A DNA stretch of 64,000 nucleotides, taken from assembly GCA_002110485.1 (NCBI GenBank), contig MOWL01000025.1:558001-622000 (forward strand), given 5' to 3'. The position numbers and the translations under genes were made by a program. Shown here piece after piece: positions 1 to 12,047 of this stretch (positions are counted from its first letter, which is position 1; every line of letters starts with the position of its first letter). The notes below the pieces were generated by a model that saw only the letters and a program-made list of their open reading frames with translations, did not search any database and had not been told where the DNA came from. The stretch is from Emergomyces orientalis (Eukaryota > Ascomycota > Eurotiomycetes > Onygenales > Ajellomycetaceae).

Positions 1-681
1 TCCCTCTGTCCCTCGCAGCCCCATCTCTTTGCAACTGCCAGCTTAGATCGCTTCATGCGTCTATGGGACATTCGTCAACTATCCAGGAAGAGTCCGACCC
101 CGGTTGGCGAGCATGAGAGCAAATTGTCCGTCTCGCATGCGGCGTTCAACAGCGCGGGCCAGGTCGCTACCACTTCGTACGATAATACTATCAAAATCCA
201 CGATTTTGGAACTAAGGGTTTCCAATCATGGAAACCGAGCCATACGCTTAGTGATGGTGACATGAATCCTACCACGACCATCAGACATAACTGTCAGACT
301 GGACGATGGGTTACTATGTAAGTTTATACCCCTTTCTCTTTTCGCCCGAGATACTACATTCTCCAAACTAGCAAATCATCCCTTCTCCAATGCTCTCTTG
401 AAGTTGCATGGCGCATAATAACTTGTATCCGCAAGCTAACCCCAATCCTCTTCAGTCTCAAACCACAATGGCAAGCCTCCCCACAATCAAGTAGTATACA
501 GCGCTTTTGCATCGGGAACATGAACCGCTTCGTAGATGTCTACACCGCCGCAGGTGACCAATTAGCCCAGCTTGGGGGTGAAGGGTTAATAACTGCCGTC
601 CCCGCCGTTGCCGTATTGCATCCTACTATGGACTGGGTTGTGGGTGGCACAGCGAGTGGAAAGGTTTGCTTGTGGATGTAA
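1..681 (+). CDS. cmr1: WD40-repeat DNA damage-binding protein Cmr1, 3' part only
   Basis: This is the C-terminal end of a WD40 beta-propeller protein that enters the window already in frame. A splice acceptor (pyrimidine stretch then cag) ends at base 18, so the visible coding parts are probably 19-317 and 456-681. The intron 318-455 has donor gtaagt, branch gctaac and acceptor ttcag, and its removal joins WVTI to LKPQW. The readable blades include [38 protein letters not shown] and [14 protein letters not shown], with the stop at 679-681. The order and wording of these blades match the fungal Cmr1/YDL156W family, a nuclear protein that binds damaged DNA and associates with replication-stress foci. 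The N-terminal half lies outside the window. The gene converges on the methyltransferase gene to its right. The family assignment is from recognition of the C-terminal blades and is fairly secure. Confidence 0.8.
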
Positions 682-1060
682 GCTACAAATGGAGGCCAGG
701 GAAGATGCCCAGTTAGCTAAGGGTGGAAGATGACTGAGAAAAAGGCATGGAGGGTGGAATTCTCGGCGTTATTTTGCTTTGTCTTGGAGCCATTTCTGGT
801 TGTTTCATATTCTATGTTGTAATCTGTCTCATTAGATATACCCTGGTAGAGGAGGAACAACGAACCAGTGTAACATAGATAGCTATAAAAAGCAAATATA
901 TATACATATGTGTTGGATATATGACATAACTATATTTTTAGCCCTCCATCGAGGCATGAGTGTCCATTGAACACCTCAAACGACTTCTTGTGCTTCTGCG
1001 AAATTTCAGGCCGTATATCCTCAGCTTATTATATACCTATTATCCCCAGCAGGAATCCAC
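682..1060. other. Convergent intergenic spacer
   Basis: This spacer holds the 3' ends of two convergent genes. It is AT-rich around 880-920 (aaatatatatacatatg), where 3'-end processing of the plus-strand gene could occur. No ORF or RNA gene was seen. Confidence 0.6.
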
Positions 1061-4000
1061 TCAAATAAGCCCTGACCAAAACCTATTCCTTTCATCCTGA
1101 GCTTCCTCATCAAGTCTTCGCTTCTTCAAGGGCGCAGGCACATGCTCTGACCCAAGAGTATTAGAAGAGCGGCCTAATGCTTTCCTTTCATTGTCCAAAT
1201 CAAGAGGATCATCAGATGTGCTATTCGGAATAGCACGCTCACCATTGTTGATTGTTATCAATTCTGATCGAGTGCACCAGGGTGTTAGAATTGAAGTCAT
1301 AAAATTCTTGGTTCGTTTAATGGCAGGGCCATGGTGAGGTGAGGGTGGGGTGGAGGTGTCCTCTGTGAGATCAATAACATTTGATTCTGAAGTATCGCCA
1401 GAATGGGTTTCATGGTGTGTTTTGGGTTGTAAGATGGCAAGTTCCCAGGGCAGACGAGTGTTTTGCCCTGCCTCCACTTCTGAATCTGGTTCTGGTTCTG
1501 ATTTTGTGGCTGGATCTATGGTTGACTGTCTAAGCCCCTCCTTTAACTTTTCTACAACAACTTGAATGTCATTAGTGACCGCGATGTTGTTCCCAGGTTC
1601 CTTTTTACATTGGTTCTGAAGAACTGCATCTCTCACCACCAAACCTAATGCTAAAGCAACCTGCCTTGCAACACTGTTTCCCACAATTTTCCACTGTTGA
1701 ACTGGTGAGCCTACCAAAACTTCATTGTCTGGGAAGCCCTGAGCTCGTCGAACTTCCATCACTGTTATCAGTCTATCCTCTTCCCAGTGAAGCCATCTTC
1801 CCGTGAACTTGCACCATGGGGACGGGAACGTGGTAACAGTCGGCATTAACAAATGCGGATGCACCCGACTCCATGATCGCTGGCAGTTGCGTTGGCGTGC
1901 ATTCTTGTCCCGTTCTGGGTAAAAGAACCCCCTTGCCACTGCTTCACGTAATCCTTGAATCCTTGGAGCTTTTGGTATACTGTTTATTAAATGTTGGTTG
2001 ATGGTGGACTCAAACCGGGTGGGTCGATGATCAGGGTAGTAAATGGGGGTTATTCTTGCTGTCCCAATATGAGGGAGGTCTTTCATGGATTCAGAAACGG
2101 CCAGGAAGTCAAAGACAGGGATGTCCCAGCGTCTCTTCCCAAAAGGCAGGCGATTGGGGGCTTCGCCTAGAGATTTTTGCGTTGTCTTCACGGGGTGAGA
2201 ATGAGTAAGAGGAGGGTGTGCGGGTAGTTGAAGGCCGGGCGCCGCAATGAGTATGAAAAGCCTAGACCTGCTCTGTGGAGCTCCAAAGCTCCAAGCATCC
2301 AAATTAAGAATTCTAACTTGATATCCCATGCCAACAAAAGTGCATAATAGCTGACACAGCGGATTTTTCTCATGGGTCCGATGTGACATAGCTATCACAT
2401 TCTCCAATATAGCATATTGTGGTCGATAGAAATCGACATATGAAGCCACTGACGCTATCATGGACGAGTTTTTCATAGATATGGGGTTACCTTTCCGGCC
2501 GTTCACATTAGAATACCCTTGGCAGGGGCTCCCAGCTGAGATAAATTCCACATCACCTAGCTTCGCAACTAGATTGCTGGCTTCAGCTTTTCCCTGAAAT
2601 GCTTGGAGGAGGAAATCATTGACAGAGCCCAGGAATAGTTTTATCTTTTCCGGGTTGTCATGATTCGCACGATATGTAAGCATGGGAGCAGTGCTCCATT
2701 CCACAGCCCACATATTCTTAATTGCACCTCCTTCTTCAAGGCCTCTATCAAAGCTCCCCCCGCCACTAAAGATGTTGAGTGCCTGAAGCCTGCGAAAATT
2801 GCTGTCCTCAGAATAGTTAGAGCCCTCCCTGAATCCCACAGGCGGATGATGTAAGGAAGCAAGCTCAGGTCCCCTTTCAAAACAAATCTCCTGTGCAGTT
2901 ATATAAAATGCATCGCCACTTCCATCCCGGCTATAAGGTGCTGGAATAGAACCGTTCCGTTTGTCCTCTTCCGTATAGAATCTGACCTGGCATCGTCTCT
3001 CAATCTGATCTACATGAACACTTCGAGTACGGTTCGTATAGACGAGCTCATTAGGACGGCAGCTTGCATCATTGTAATCTCGTCCGCGGCGGAGAAGCAC
3101 TCGTACACTGACTTGACCAAAATCGCTGAACTCAATAATTTCGGCTGGTTCGAGATTTATTTGATTGGGGTTTGATTCATTGAAGCTTTCGATTAGGACA
3201 GTATCTCCAATGGCAAATTCCGGTTTTGGTATGGAATTTCGACATTGGCAGTAGAAGTGCTCTTCTTTTAAGGAAGTGAAAGTTTCATCCTCCGAGCAAT
3301 ATGTCTGTCGAATGAAAAATTTTGCGTCTTTCTCTGCTTGGTGGGCAAAAAAGGTCACATTGACCTTTTCAACAATCTCAGAAGTATCTATGATACCATC
3401 CTGACAGTTGCAATGATCCGAGAAAAAAAGCTCATTCCCATGAGGATATGTCAAATTTGCACACACAGTCTCAGAAGGTCGATAAAGCCAGATTAGACTT
3501 AAACGTGCAGGGTGATTCTTGCGGGGTTGCACATCCTGAACAACAGCATACCACAAGTCTTCCATACTCTTCCAAGGGGTTTCATGGTCCCTCCGAATGG
3601 CAATAACATCCCATGGGTAAACTGCCGCAGTTCTGTCAAGTCCAACAGTATACTCTAATTTGGTCTTTTTGGCCTTCTTCCCTTTCTGAAGAAATCCCAG
3701 TTCTTCTAGCCGGGACTGGTGCTTTGCTGATATCTGAGGATCAAACTCCACAGCAGTAAGGTGATTCGCCCACCCCATGTTTTTAAAGCATTGATATACG
3801 TATGGCGTGACAATGGTTCCTTTTGCTCTTTGCGGTTGTACTGGAAGAACCAGATTGTTTTGCGTAACACCAAGTTCAGCCCATAGACGATGATTGCAGT
3901 AACTAGGATCCAAATCCCCTGCTTGTTTCTCAAGGAAATTGGAGTAAGCATTAACAGTTTGCCTAAAATCAAAATTTCCGTATTCGGTCATCCATTGTAT

Positions 4001-4783
4001 GAATGACAGATCCGCGCCGTGCAGGTTCTTAAGCCAGGTGGAAAAGTCAGTTTTAAAGTGGTGTAAGGCGACGTCTTCATGGTTGTGGAGATAATCAATG
4101 AAGTACTTTGCAAGATTGGCAAGCCAACAGAATGACTTATGGTAATATTTATATTCAGCTGCGGCCGTGCCCAATTGATACCATAGGTCTCCGATAGATG
4201 TAGATGCACCATAAATCGATTGGACCCACATATCCTTCCCTACACTGTGCTGCTCAATGTTTTCATATCCCCCAATTGACACAAGACGAAACGGCACCTT
4301 CTCCAGGTGCAGCCCCTGGGTCCCAGGAACTTTCAGCACCCCATCAAAGAAAAATTTGACTGTCTGTTTCCCTAGCTTTCCAGCAACTTGATCAAGCGAA
4401 ACCATGCCATAGGGTGCTGGCGAGTCACAAGGCAATGCATAGATCACGAAGTCTTCCAACTGAAGGCTAATGAATTCATTCTCATCATAGGTCTGTCTGT
4501 CAATTCCTGTTTCATTGAGCAATGCCGCTACCGCTTCTCGTTCAGTAGATTTGGGTTTAAGGGTTTCATGACCGTGATAAGTCGACTTTGGAAAAGTCAA
4601 TGGTGGGAGCGAAATGCCGACCAATTCCTCTAACTGTTTTCCATGACTTTGGCTAGCCTCGGAAAGCTGCTGTGTTTGTTCGTAATCCACTTCCTTTTGC
4701 TGCTGGTCGATGATATCTAGAGCTGCGTTTAGATCTATATTTAGATCTGCATTTAGATCTTCGGAATCTGTCGAACCAACCAT
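1061..4783 (-). CDS. dim-2: DNA cytosine-5 methyltransferase, DIM-2/DNMT1-like
   Basis: A single uninterrupted 1240-codon reading frame starts at a true ATG (4783). Residues 1-370 include an acidic N-terminus and a region resembling a replication-foci-type module. Two BAH-like segments follow, about 376-515 and 523-640. The C-terminal catalytic part carries all the core C5-methyltransferase motifs: motif I NIFSGGGSFDRG (about 670), motif IV SPCQGYSN with the catalytic Cys (about 752), motif VI ENV (about 794), motif VIII FGAPQSRSRLF, and motif X IVGNSVARQVALALG (about 1035). The VDFYRPQYAILENV block and motif X neighbourhood resemble the fungal DIM-2 group more than the RID/Masc1 group, and the length is also nearer to DIM-2. 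In Neurospora, DIM-2 carries out DNA methylation at H3K9-methylated, repeat-derived DNA. Every catalytic motif is intact, so an active enzyme is expected. RID-type identity is the main alternative. Confidence 0.85.
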   Translation of the reverse strand: MVGSTDSEDLNADLNIDLNAALDIIDQQQKEVDYEQTQQLSEASQSHGKQLEELVGISLPPLTFPKSTYHGHETLKPKSTEREAVAALLNETGIDRQTYDENEFISLQLEDFVIYALPCDSPAPYGMVSLDQVAGKLGKQTVKFFFDGVLKVPGTQGLHLEKVPFRLVSIGGYENIEQHSVGKDMWVQSIYGASTSIGDLWYQLGTAAAEYKYYHKSFCWLANLAKYFIDYLHNHEDVALHHFKTDFSTWLKNLHGADLSFIQWMTEYGNFDFRQTVNAYSNFLEKQAGDLDPSYCNHRLWAELGVTQNNLVLPVQPQRAKGTIVTPYVYQCFKNMGWANHLTAVEFDPQISAKHQSRLEELGFLQKGKKAKKTKLEYTVGLDRTAAVYPWDVIAIRRDHETPWKSMEDLWYAVVQDVQPRKNHPARLSLIWLYRPSETVCANLTYPHGNELFFSDHCNCQDGIIDTSEIVEKVNVTFFAHQAEKDAKFFIRQTYCSEDETFTSLKEEHFYCQCRNSIPKPEFAIGDTVLIESFNESNPNQINLEPAEIIEFSDFGQVSVRVLLRRGRDYNDASCRPNELVYTNRTRSVHVDQIERRCQVRFYTEEDKRNGSIPAPYSRDGSGDAFYITAQEICFERGPELASLHHPPVGFREGSNYSEDSNFRRLQALNIFSGGGSFDRGLEEGGAIKNMWAVEWSTAPMLTYRANHDNPEKIKLFLGSVNDFLLQAFQGKAEASNLVAKLGDVEFISAGSPCQGYSNVNGRKGNPISMKNSSMIASVASYVDFYRPQYAILENVIAMSHRTHEKNPLCQLLCTFVGMGYQVRILNLDAWSFGAPQSRSRLFILIAAPGLQLPAHPPLTHSHPVKTTQKSLGEAPNRLPFGKRRWDIPVFDFLAVSESMKDLPHIGTARITPIYYPDHRPTRFESTINQHLINSIPKAPRIQGLREAVARGFFYPERDKNARQRNCQRSWSRVHPHLLMPTVTTFPSPWCKFTGRWLHWEEDRLITVMEVRRAQGFPDNEVLVGSPVQQWKIVGNSVARQVALALGLVVRDAVLQNQCKKEPGNNIAVTNDIQVVVEKLKEGLRQSTIDPATKSEPEPDSEVEAGQNTRLPWELAILQPKTHHETHSGDTSESNVIDLTEDTSTPPSPHHGPAIKRTKNFMTSILTPWCTRSELITINNGERAIPNSTSDDPLDLDNERKALGRSSNTLGSEHVPAPLKKRRLDEEAQDERNRFWSGLI

Positions 4784-6997
4784 TTCATCATATCAAGGAT
4801 AGAAGAACAAAGAGCTAAAGAAACATATTAGTTTGCGTTATTGCGTTCTGTTCAGGGTGAAGGCACGTCACCTACAACCCAGTTTGGCGGAAATTGGTGG
4901 CATGGGATTAGAGTAAAAGAAGGGAACAAAGATAGAGAGTAATAGAAAACATCATGGACTAAATCCACTCCATTAGAAAACAGGGTCGCGGGAGACGGAG
5001 TTGTGCTGTTGGTGCAAGGAAGAGTTGCTGTTGACAGCAGATGAAAGTACTGTACCTAGGTAGAAGGTAGAGCGTCACGTTGTTGTCGCGCTCCCGCCAA
5101 GGAAAATATTTACCAACAACACTACAGCATCCTGCCGTGCCTAAATTTCAGAAGGCTCAATGATATTCAACTACATAAGAATGATGGCGTTTCGCAAACA
5201 AACATCCCGGGCGACTTAAATCGCCGCGGGGACCAAATATATAAACTCAAGATTAGTTCAACACTGCAAGGACGATGAATGAATGTATTGAATGCTACGG
5301 AGTTACAGGTTTCATCAACCCAACCACCTAAAACAAAAGAGGCACAATGAGAGGAATCATAAATGATACACTTACCAGCCAAAACAGGTTACATCTCATG
5401 GTTTAGAGGCCTCAATGACAGGCGACATGAGCCAACTGCAACCCAAGCGGCAAAATCGTACAATGACGACAGCAAGGCAACCCAGCTATCTTCATGAATG
5501 TGCTGCATGAGGTATGACATGCGTATTTATTGTTCTCCCATGAAACCACTGAAATTCAGTAAGTGCGTGCATTTCAACATGCCATATGAACGTAATGTCT
5601 CTCTGTGCAAGTTTCCTAGCCAGGGAGAAAGACACCGCATTTTCTCTGGAAGAACCGAGGGATCTGTAATAACCAGCAAAATGGAACTAATATGTATACG
5701 CAGATCTGCCATCCGCGACCTGTTCCACGGCGCTGGCTCTCGAAAGAGGATTGCTACAACAACAACTGCGCCAACTGTTTGCACTTTGTGGGTGGATATT
5801 GCCTCTCACAAAAGCCTGCATTTGAGAAGAAAAACACTGACACTTGCTGCTTCAATGATCAATGAACAATGAATTGATTGGCTTGGCTTGCTTTCCCCTC
5901 CTCACTGAAAACACTCAACTCCCACTCTTGAGTCAATTTGACGAGCCAATCGGCATGTAACCTTCCATGTTTCAGCATGAAATGAAAAGAACTCTTTACC
6001 ATGCAGCGGATGGCGCTTAATAGACTCTTTATGAGCAAAGTGACTGAATAAATGTAGAATGCTTACAAAACTCCAACTGAATAAATCATAAATGATCTGC
6101 TTAATTGTCACGCATTCACCCTCTGCTTCAGGCAGTACAACCCAACATCGTAATGATGCGCTCTATTTTGTGGAAGTGGCAAAATGATGGATGAACGTGG
6201 AGAATGGGTGTTACCGGTGTGGAGGGAAGTGAGTTGATATGAACGGAGACGAGAGAGGCAAAAAAATAAAATAAAATAAAAAGCGAAGATTTTCTAAATA
6301 GAAATGGATGAAAACGTAGCAAGACTTAAAAAGTGTACGTTAGGCCGTCATGCAACTAGGCCGTAGCAGTAGTATTCGTAGATTTTGGTAGATCTGTATA
6401 CAAGAGAAGGAGCTATGCGCAAAGATAGGCTGATGAGAGTTTGGTGTTGGATATCGGAGGAATATATAGATATGTACGAACAATCGAAGAGATAGGCAGC
6501 CGCCCCGCCTAAAGATATATGAAGATACTATAGCTAAAAGAAGCTTTTGGGTTCGTGTTATGAGTGAGTGAGAGCGCGTTAGGCTCGGGAAAGGAATATA
6601 TGAACAGGAAAAATATAAATATCGGGGCGCTTGTTCCGTATGCAGAAAGGAAGATCTGACAAAGAAATAGAGATAGAGGGAGGAAGGGAGCGAAAACATG
6701 GTTTGAAGGGGAATATCAAAAAATTACAGTTCTGAACAAACCCAAAAGCCCAAAAACAAAATAAGGCAGAAAAATTAGATAATATAAAAAAAGCAAAGAG
6801 AAAAACAAGTAAAATAGGATAAACAAATAGACACACCGTCAATTCATAATGCATTCGAGAGAAAGAAAAGAAAAAAGAAGGGCAAGAAAAAGAAAAACGA
6901 AAAACAATACCGTGAATAGATGATGGGGTTTTCTGCGTGCTTGTTCCCCTTTTTGGTATCTTGCTGTTGTGGCACATTTGAGCCATAGTCATCAAAA
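4784..6997. other. Intergenic region between methyltransferase and RasGAP genes
   Basis: This 2.2 kb region contains the promoter side of the methyltransferase gene and the 3' side of the RasGAP gene. A perfect TACCTAGGTA palindrome, a motif common in fungal promoters, lies at 5053-5062. The part 6240-6900 is strongly biased to purines on the plus strand. Short open frames here (for example 5498-5872) have no recognisable protein features. No RNA gene was seen. Confidence 0.5.
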
Positions 6998-9900
6998 TCA
7001 GAATTCATTTCGAGGCCCACCCTCTCCACCTGGTTCTCTCGAGCGTGATCCGGACCCTCCGGACCCAGATCCCTCTTTATCTTTACCCTTATTCCGTCTG
7101 GAAAAAGTTTCGAAAAGTCGATATTTGCTCGTCGGATCCCTTGATACGCTAGCCTGCCTCCCCTTGGCGGCATCCGCATACTCGAGCGAATAAGTCGAGG
7201 AGTTTTTCGAACTATCCGCACTTTCGCGGGGCTCGTATTTCTGTTGGGATGACGAGAAGGGGAGCCGTCCATGCTCCCATGTGGCCGATGCAGAACTCGA
7301 TGGGGTATCATCGTCAGCGTCATCGCCTACGCTGACATCGGTCGATCGGTGTGGGAAGGGAGGTCGGGGGAAGTAGCTCATTGAGTTCCGGTTACTGCCA
7401 GCAAAAGCGGTACCCGCACCTCCAACCATGGAGGTTTCCACGCTGGGCGTGTTTGCCTTGCTGGAACTTTCTTCGTAGAATGTTGCGGATTTCTCCATCT
7501 GCTCAACCAACTCCTCCCACTTCAATTCCAGATTGCCACTTGGTCGCTCCGCTTGCTCTGCCCTATTTAAGCAGTCCTTGGTACGCTGTTGAAGAGTGAC
7601 GCACAGTTCATGGAATTTGACAAGGTTTGCATCGACGTCTGGAAGCTCGCTGAAATTAGCTGGCACTAAATCAAGCCATAATCTCACTAGCAACGCAAAA
7701 CTTCTGGCATGATCGATGAGGAATGGCAAACTTGGGAAACCCTCGCGTGAGGTGGACGGAAGACGCCCCAGGATTTGAATAGGTGTCGCATAGGAAGGAT
7801 TGACAATCTGAGTCGGGCGCTCAGCTGGTATGGAGCAGATCGAATCTACAAAGTCTTTGAACTCGACCCGGTGCGAAATAAGGAATTTATTCATTGGCTC
7901 CATCCAAGGTTCCTTGTTACCAAACGTCGTCATGTTCGCTAATCCTTGTAGTGCCTTAGCTATGAGAGTAAGCGTACGCTGAGCACGCGGGCGGGGGTGT
8001 TCTAATAATAATACATTAGCGATTGGAATATTGGTTTATTCCGAATGGCAGTGAGCACAAACCTTTGAGCAGTCCGAATAGTTTAGGGTTTAAGATCGCT
8101 GGGCAAAAGAAACGTAGGAAAAGAAATCCGGAAACGCTACTGTAGGTGACTGATCGGAGGAAATCACCATAACGGTCTTCTGCGCACGCTCTGATATGTC
8201 GGAAGATATGTCTCAACTCCGGAGGACATCGCGAGGGGGAACCGGCAATTGACGTCCACACATTACTAGTAAGAATGATAAGATTCCTCCAGTTTCGTTC
8301 CAAATCCTCGGGTCGCTGTACTCTGTTGGGATCAATTTCGCAATCGGGGTCGCTTTCATCGATGTCTCTAAGCTTCGACCCGATTGTTTCCTCGAGATAT
8401 TCCTGTCCTAGCCGGCGCATATGTAAATCCAATGCTTTTGTCAAAAGCGAGTTGCCTCTGAAAAGCAGGTTTGCTTCGACGGTGGCTGATCTACCCAGAT
8501 CGCGTACTAGGACTTCTCTTTCCTGCCCGGATTCATATGAGTCGTTTGAGTGAATCCGACTCGTGTACCTTAGCCGACTAGCCGAGGACTCTTTGTGAAT
8601 ACCATCAATTTCATCCTCGACCAACGCCATGATCCACTCCCCAGCCTGGCCTGACACTTGGAATATGTCCAACAGGGTTTCTGACAGCGGTCGTAGCTCT
8701 GCGGGGATAACCTGCGCAAGCTGTATCGTAAGGCCATTAGGGAAGGAATGCAGTAGCTCAGACATTGCCGCGTAGTCTTGAGACATCAGGACGACGGTTT
8801 CCTCGAGTTGGACCTTCATCAGCATTTCTCCAGCCTGCTGCTCGTTGTTATCAAGTATAGGCCACCATTTTTCCACTCCTACTGTTGGATCTAGTTCATC
8901 CAAGCGCAAGTCAATTTTACCGTACGTAGCATCATGTGAAGCAACCTCAACATCTCCAAGTGTCATCGGATTCGCTTCCCCTTGATTGAGCGAATAAGGA
9001 CCGTGAGTTACAAGCGTCCACTCCTTTTGCGTAGGGGTAAGTGATTTGACGATAACTGAAGCGCTGGATAGGACGGGTGGCAGGTCGTGGAAACTAAAGT
9101 CTTCTCGCCAAAACGGTGTGGAGGTGGCAGTCTTGATGGCGGTTTTCGCTCTTATCTCCCCATCAAGCAATACCTCAGCATAATATTCTCCAGCAGCCGG
9201 GCTTTTCTTCTGGCCTTTTCCTGTCGTTGCTTGGCTTTTAATGATCTTTTTACTTTTCAGAGTATCACTGTCATCTTTAAGGGGTGCAGTCATCTTCGCC
9301 TCGATCACTCGAACTGATAATAGTCGTTCAATCCGGAACATGTCTGTTAAAACCGCTGGGTGGGACGTGGATACGGCCTGACTTCGAGGGTCTTCATTTG
9401 ATGGGAATTGCTCGGGGCCGTATAGTTCTGGGATTGTAAAGGCTCGAAACAATACAAACCAAACTTCAAAGAGAATTCGAGACTCGAAAGACAGGTAAAT
9501 CGGTCGTGTGGCGACTTCCGCACCCGCATGGGCAGTGTACTGTGGGTAGATAGCAATACAGAACTCATCTTCAAGAACGGAAGGGTCTAATTGTTGAATG
9601 GCGCAGCGAGAGAGTTGAGATAGCTGGATAAAGTGTATAGGAGTAATATCCGACTCCGGAAAAATTTTAACATGGCCGTTTTCTTGTAATGAGCAGCTCA
9701 CTCTTCGCCATGAAGGAGATAACGCTCTCTGCTGCTTGAATGTCGATATCCTCGCTGCAGATGTAGGGAGATGCACTCCAGCCGCACTAGGTTTATCCCA
9801 GAGAAGCATCTTCCCAACTTTAATAATTGCAGCATCCTTTTGCACAGTACTTTCGGAGTTCCTTCGACGGTCCGTAAAGCGGCGTTCGCCAATAGTCACA

Positions 9901-10907
9901 TTCTGCGGTTTAGTCATCTTATCGCGTACCCCTTTTGGGCGTATGGGCTGCCAGCAAAGTAGTGCCGCTAGCCATGAATCGAACGTTTCAATGACATGGG
10001 GCCGTAACTGAATGCCTAGAGTGGATGAGTGTGTCGACACGGAAAGATACGAGCTCTGAGTTTCTGTGTCGTACAGTGTCCGAACATGACAACCGCGGAG
10101 ATCCGGTATCAAGGTCTTTGCAAGAGCTGGTTCTCCCTTTGCCTGGTAAATCAAGCTTCCGGTAGCGACATTGATAGCACAGTACCCCGAAGTCCAAGCA
10201 GCCGTGGTAGATGTGCGGAAATACAGAATTCCGTGCATTCGGCCGCAGGTTGTTTTCATCAATTGGAGGATCTTTGAAGAATCTGTATTCAGCAACGGGG
10301 ATCCCAGGGCGGTATCAATGCGAGAAGCGTTCGATACTAATGATTGCCTTCCAGGTGGCGACTTAATCAATTTCTGCTGTCGTTGAGTGGGTGACTGGAT
10401 AATAGAAGGATAGCCAATGGATCCTACCAGATCCTCTGGGGATTTGGTACTTGAAGGGGAAGTAGTATTGAGAGAACCTAGTCTAGTTCGTGTTCTTGAG
10501 AGGAAATTGGGGGATACCTCGCTTCTCTGATCTTCCAGAGTGGTGGTCTTCGACCTTAACCTTCGACTTCTCTGCTCGGGTGGGATTTCATCCTCCTCGC
10601 CGGTAGAATAGAATGGTGTAAACTCACGCCTCGGTTCTGAAGGTTTGCTGCGAATGGTTGTGCGCGGCGATACGGTTGTGCTTGGTGAAATGTACTCTCC
10701 GTCGGATACGGGAGAATGATTCGCTTGGTCCGCTGGAGGATCGGGGGTTACCGTTCGAATTGTAGTGTCTTGAAAACTGTCAGGATACACAATCCCATGA
10801 CGATCCTTAGAAGAGGATTTTTTACTGGGTCTTCGCTCCATCGGACGACTGTGGCTCTCTTGACGAGCAGAGTTCCGCTTGAACCCATTGCGTCGCTCTG
10901 ACTCCAT
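6998..10907 (-). CDS. bud2: Ras GTPase-activating protein, Bud2/Cla2 type
   Basis: Two exons, 8063-10907 and 6998-8001, are joined across a 61-base intron (8002-8062; donor gtttgt, acceptor attattag). The splice restores the conserved run [20 protein letters not shown] and gives 1282 aa. The first in-frame ATG is at 10907. The N-terminal 200 residues are Ser/Arg-rich and probably disordered. Two PH-like regions (about 217-319 and 364-492) and a C2-like region (about 522-690) follow. The RasGAP domain spans about 735-1050, with the arginine-finger segment [13 protein letters not shown] (Arg near 818) and the signature [14 protein letters not shown]. The C-terminus is Ser/Gly/Arg-rich. PH-C2-RasGAP architecture at this length matches the CLA2/BUD2 subgroup, which in yeast stimulates GTP hydrolysis on Rsr1 to control bud-site choice. 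In hyphae a role in polarity is inferred. GAP1/Sar1-type identity is less likely because no IQ motifs are present. Confidence 0.85.
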
Positions 10908-11829
10908 AATTCCCGTATTCCTCAACTACACACCAGCGGTCCGCACAGATCTATCGGGGATCAGAAGGCATACACGAGCTGGTGGGGGGTGGGTTGGGCG
11001 AAATAACACTGCCGGGACAATGGTGTATGGACGGTTGGTTAGAGCACACTGAACGTCTACTACCAGAAGTGCAGGCCACGCAAATGTTAATAGAAGGTGA
11101 TTATGAAGGATAAATCAAAATGTCCAAATGGCTTCTTCTTTCACCCAGAGACAAGGAAATATTTTGGTGACGAACCGAATCGTGGCACATCGGTCGAGTT
11201 GACGGTGAGTTTTCGTCGTGGCGGGGAAAGGTTAAACGTTGAGTCCTTGGCCACCAACCGATTCGATTGAGTCTCTTCTTTAAGCCTGGGGAACCTTCAA
11301 TGTAGTTACTGAAGCTGCGGGTCATCAACATTCATCATTAGCGTCTCCTCGGGCAGAATGCAGGATGTGCAGGATGCGCCCAGCGGACTTTGGGTTGGAG
11401 GTGTGCTGGTAGCAGATAAAAAAAACCGGAGGAGGCCAAACCAAAAGGTAAAATACCGAAGGCTGGAGATTGGAGACTCGGGGATACCACGTTTTTGACG
11501 AGCCAGGCGCATCCAGAAAGACGGGGGGTGGGGGTTCAATACAACCAACCTTCATCAATGTTCGTGGAATTGCCGACTAACCAGGTTGGCGCATCCCCAA
11601 GCAGTGTGCAGTAAAGTACGAGGGATAGAGGTGGGCAGACAGCGGCCAAGTAACTCCAATAAGGATAAAGATCAAGAGAAGGCTTGAAGTGGGCAGAGTG
11701 GGATAGGTAGAAGGGGGCCGTTGTAGTTATTAGTTTAATTAACGGGTAAGGAAGCAGCAGACACTGAGGGAGAAAGAATAGAGATCCAAAACACCTGGGC
11801 ACACACACCACGGGGCACTGGAGCGCATT

Positions 11830-11847
11830 GGGGGGGGGGGGGGGGGG
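11830..11847. repeat. 18-base G homopolymer
   Basis: Eighteen consecutive G residues, read directly from the sequence. They lie about 0.9 kb upstream of the bud2 start. Confidence 0.95.
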
Positions 11848-11926
11848 TGAGAAGGCAGCGCAGTTATGCCACGGGGAAGCCACCAATCGCCATAGACAGA
11901 GGGCTGGTGGTGCTGGCAGTGCTGGT

Positions 11927-12047
11927 TGGTGGTGGTAGTTGGGCGCTCGGTGCAGGAGTTTGACGGTGCTGGAGTGGTGGTGGTGGTTATGGTTGTGGTG
12001 GTTGGTGGTTGTGGTGGTGGTGGTTGTGGTGGTGGTTGGGTTTGGAT
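11927..12047 (+). repeat. TGG/GTT-rich imperfect trinucleotide tract
   Basis: Irregular tandem array of GGT, GGTGGT and GTT units with a strong strand bias (G/T on plus). It opens spurious frames such as Thr/His- or Val/Gly-rich ORFs in this stretch, none of which looks like a gene. Confidence 0.8.

Noticed and set aside
5498..5872. 124-codon plus-strand frame
   Set aside because: No domain, no codon regularity and no splice partner; likely chance.
10908..10925. Earlier start of the RasGAP frame at 10925
   Set aside because: The codon there is TTG; the first ATG is at 10907.
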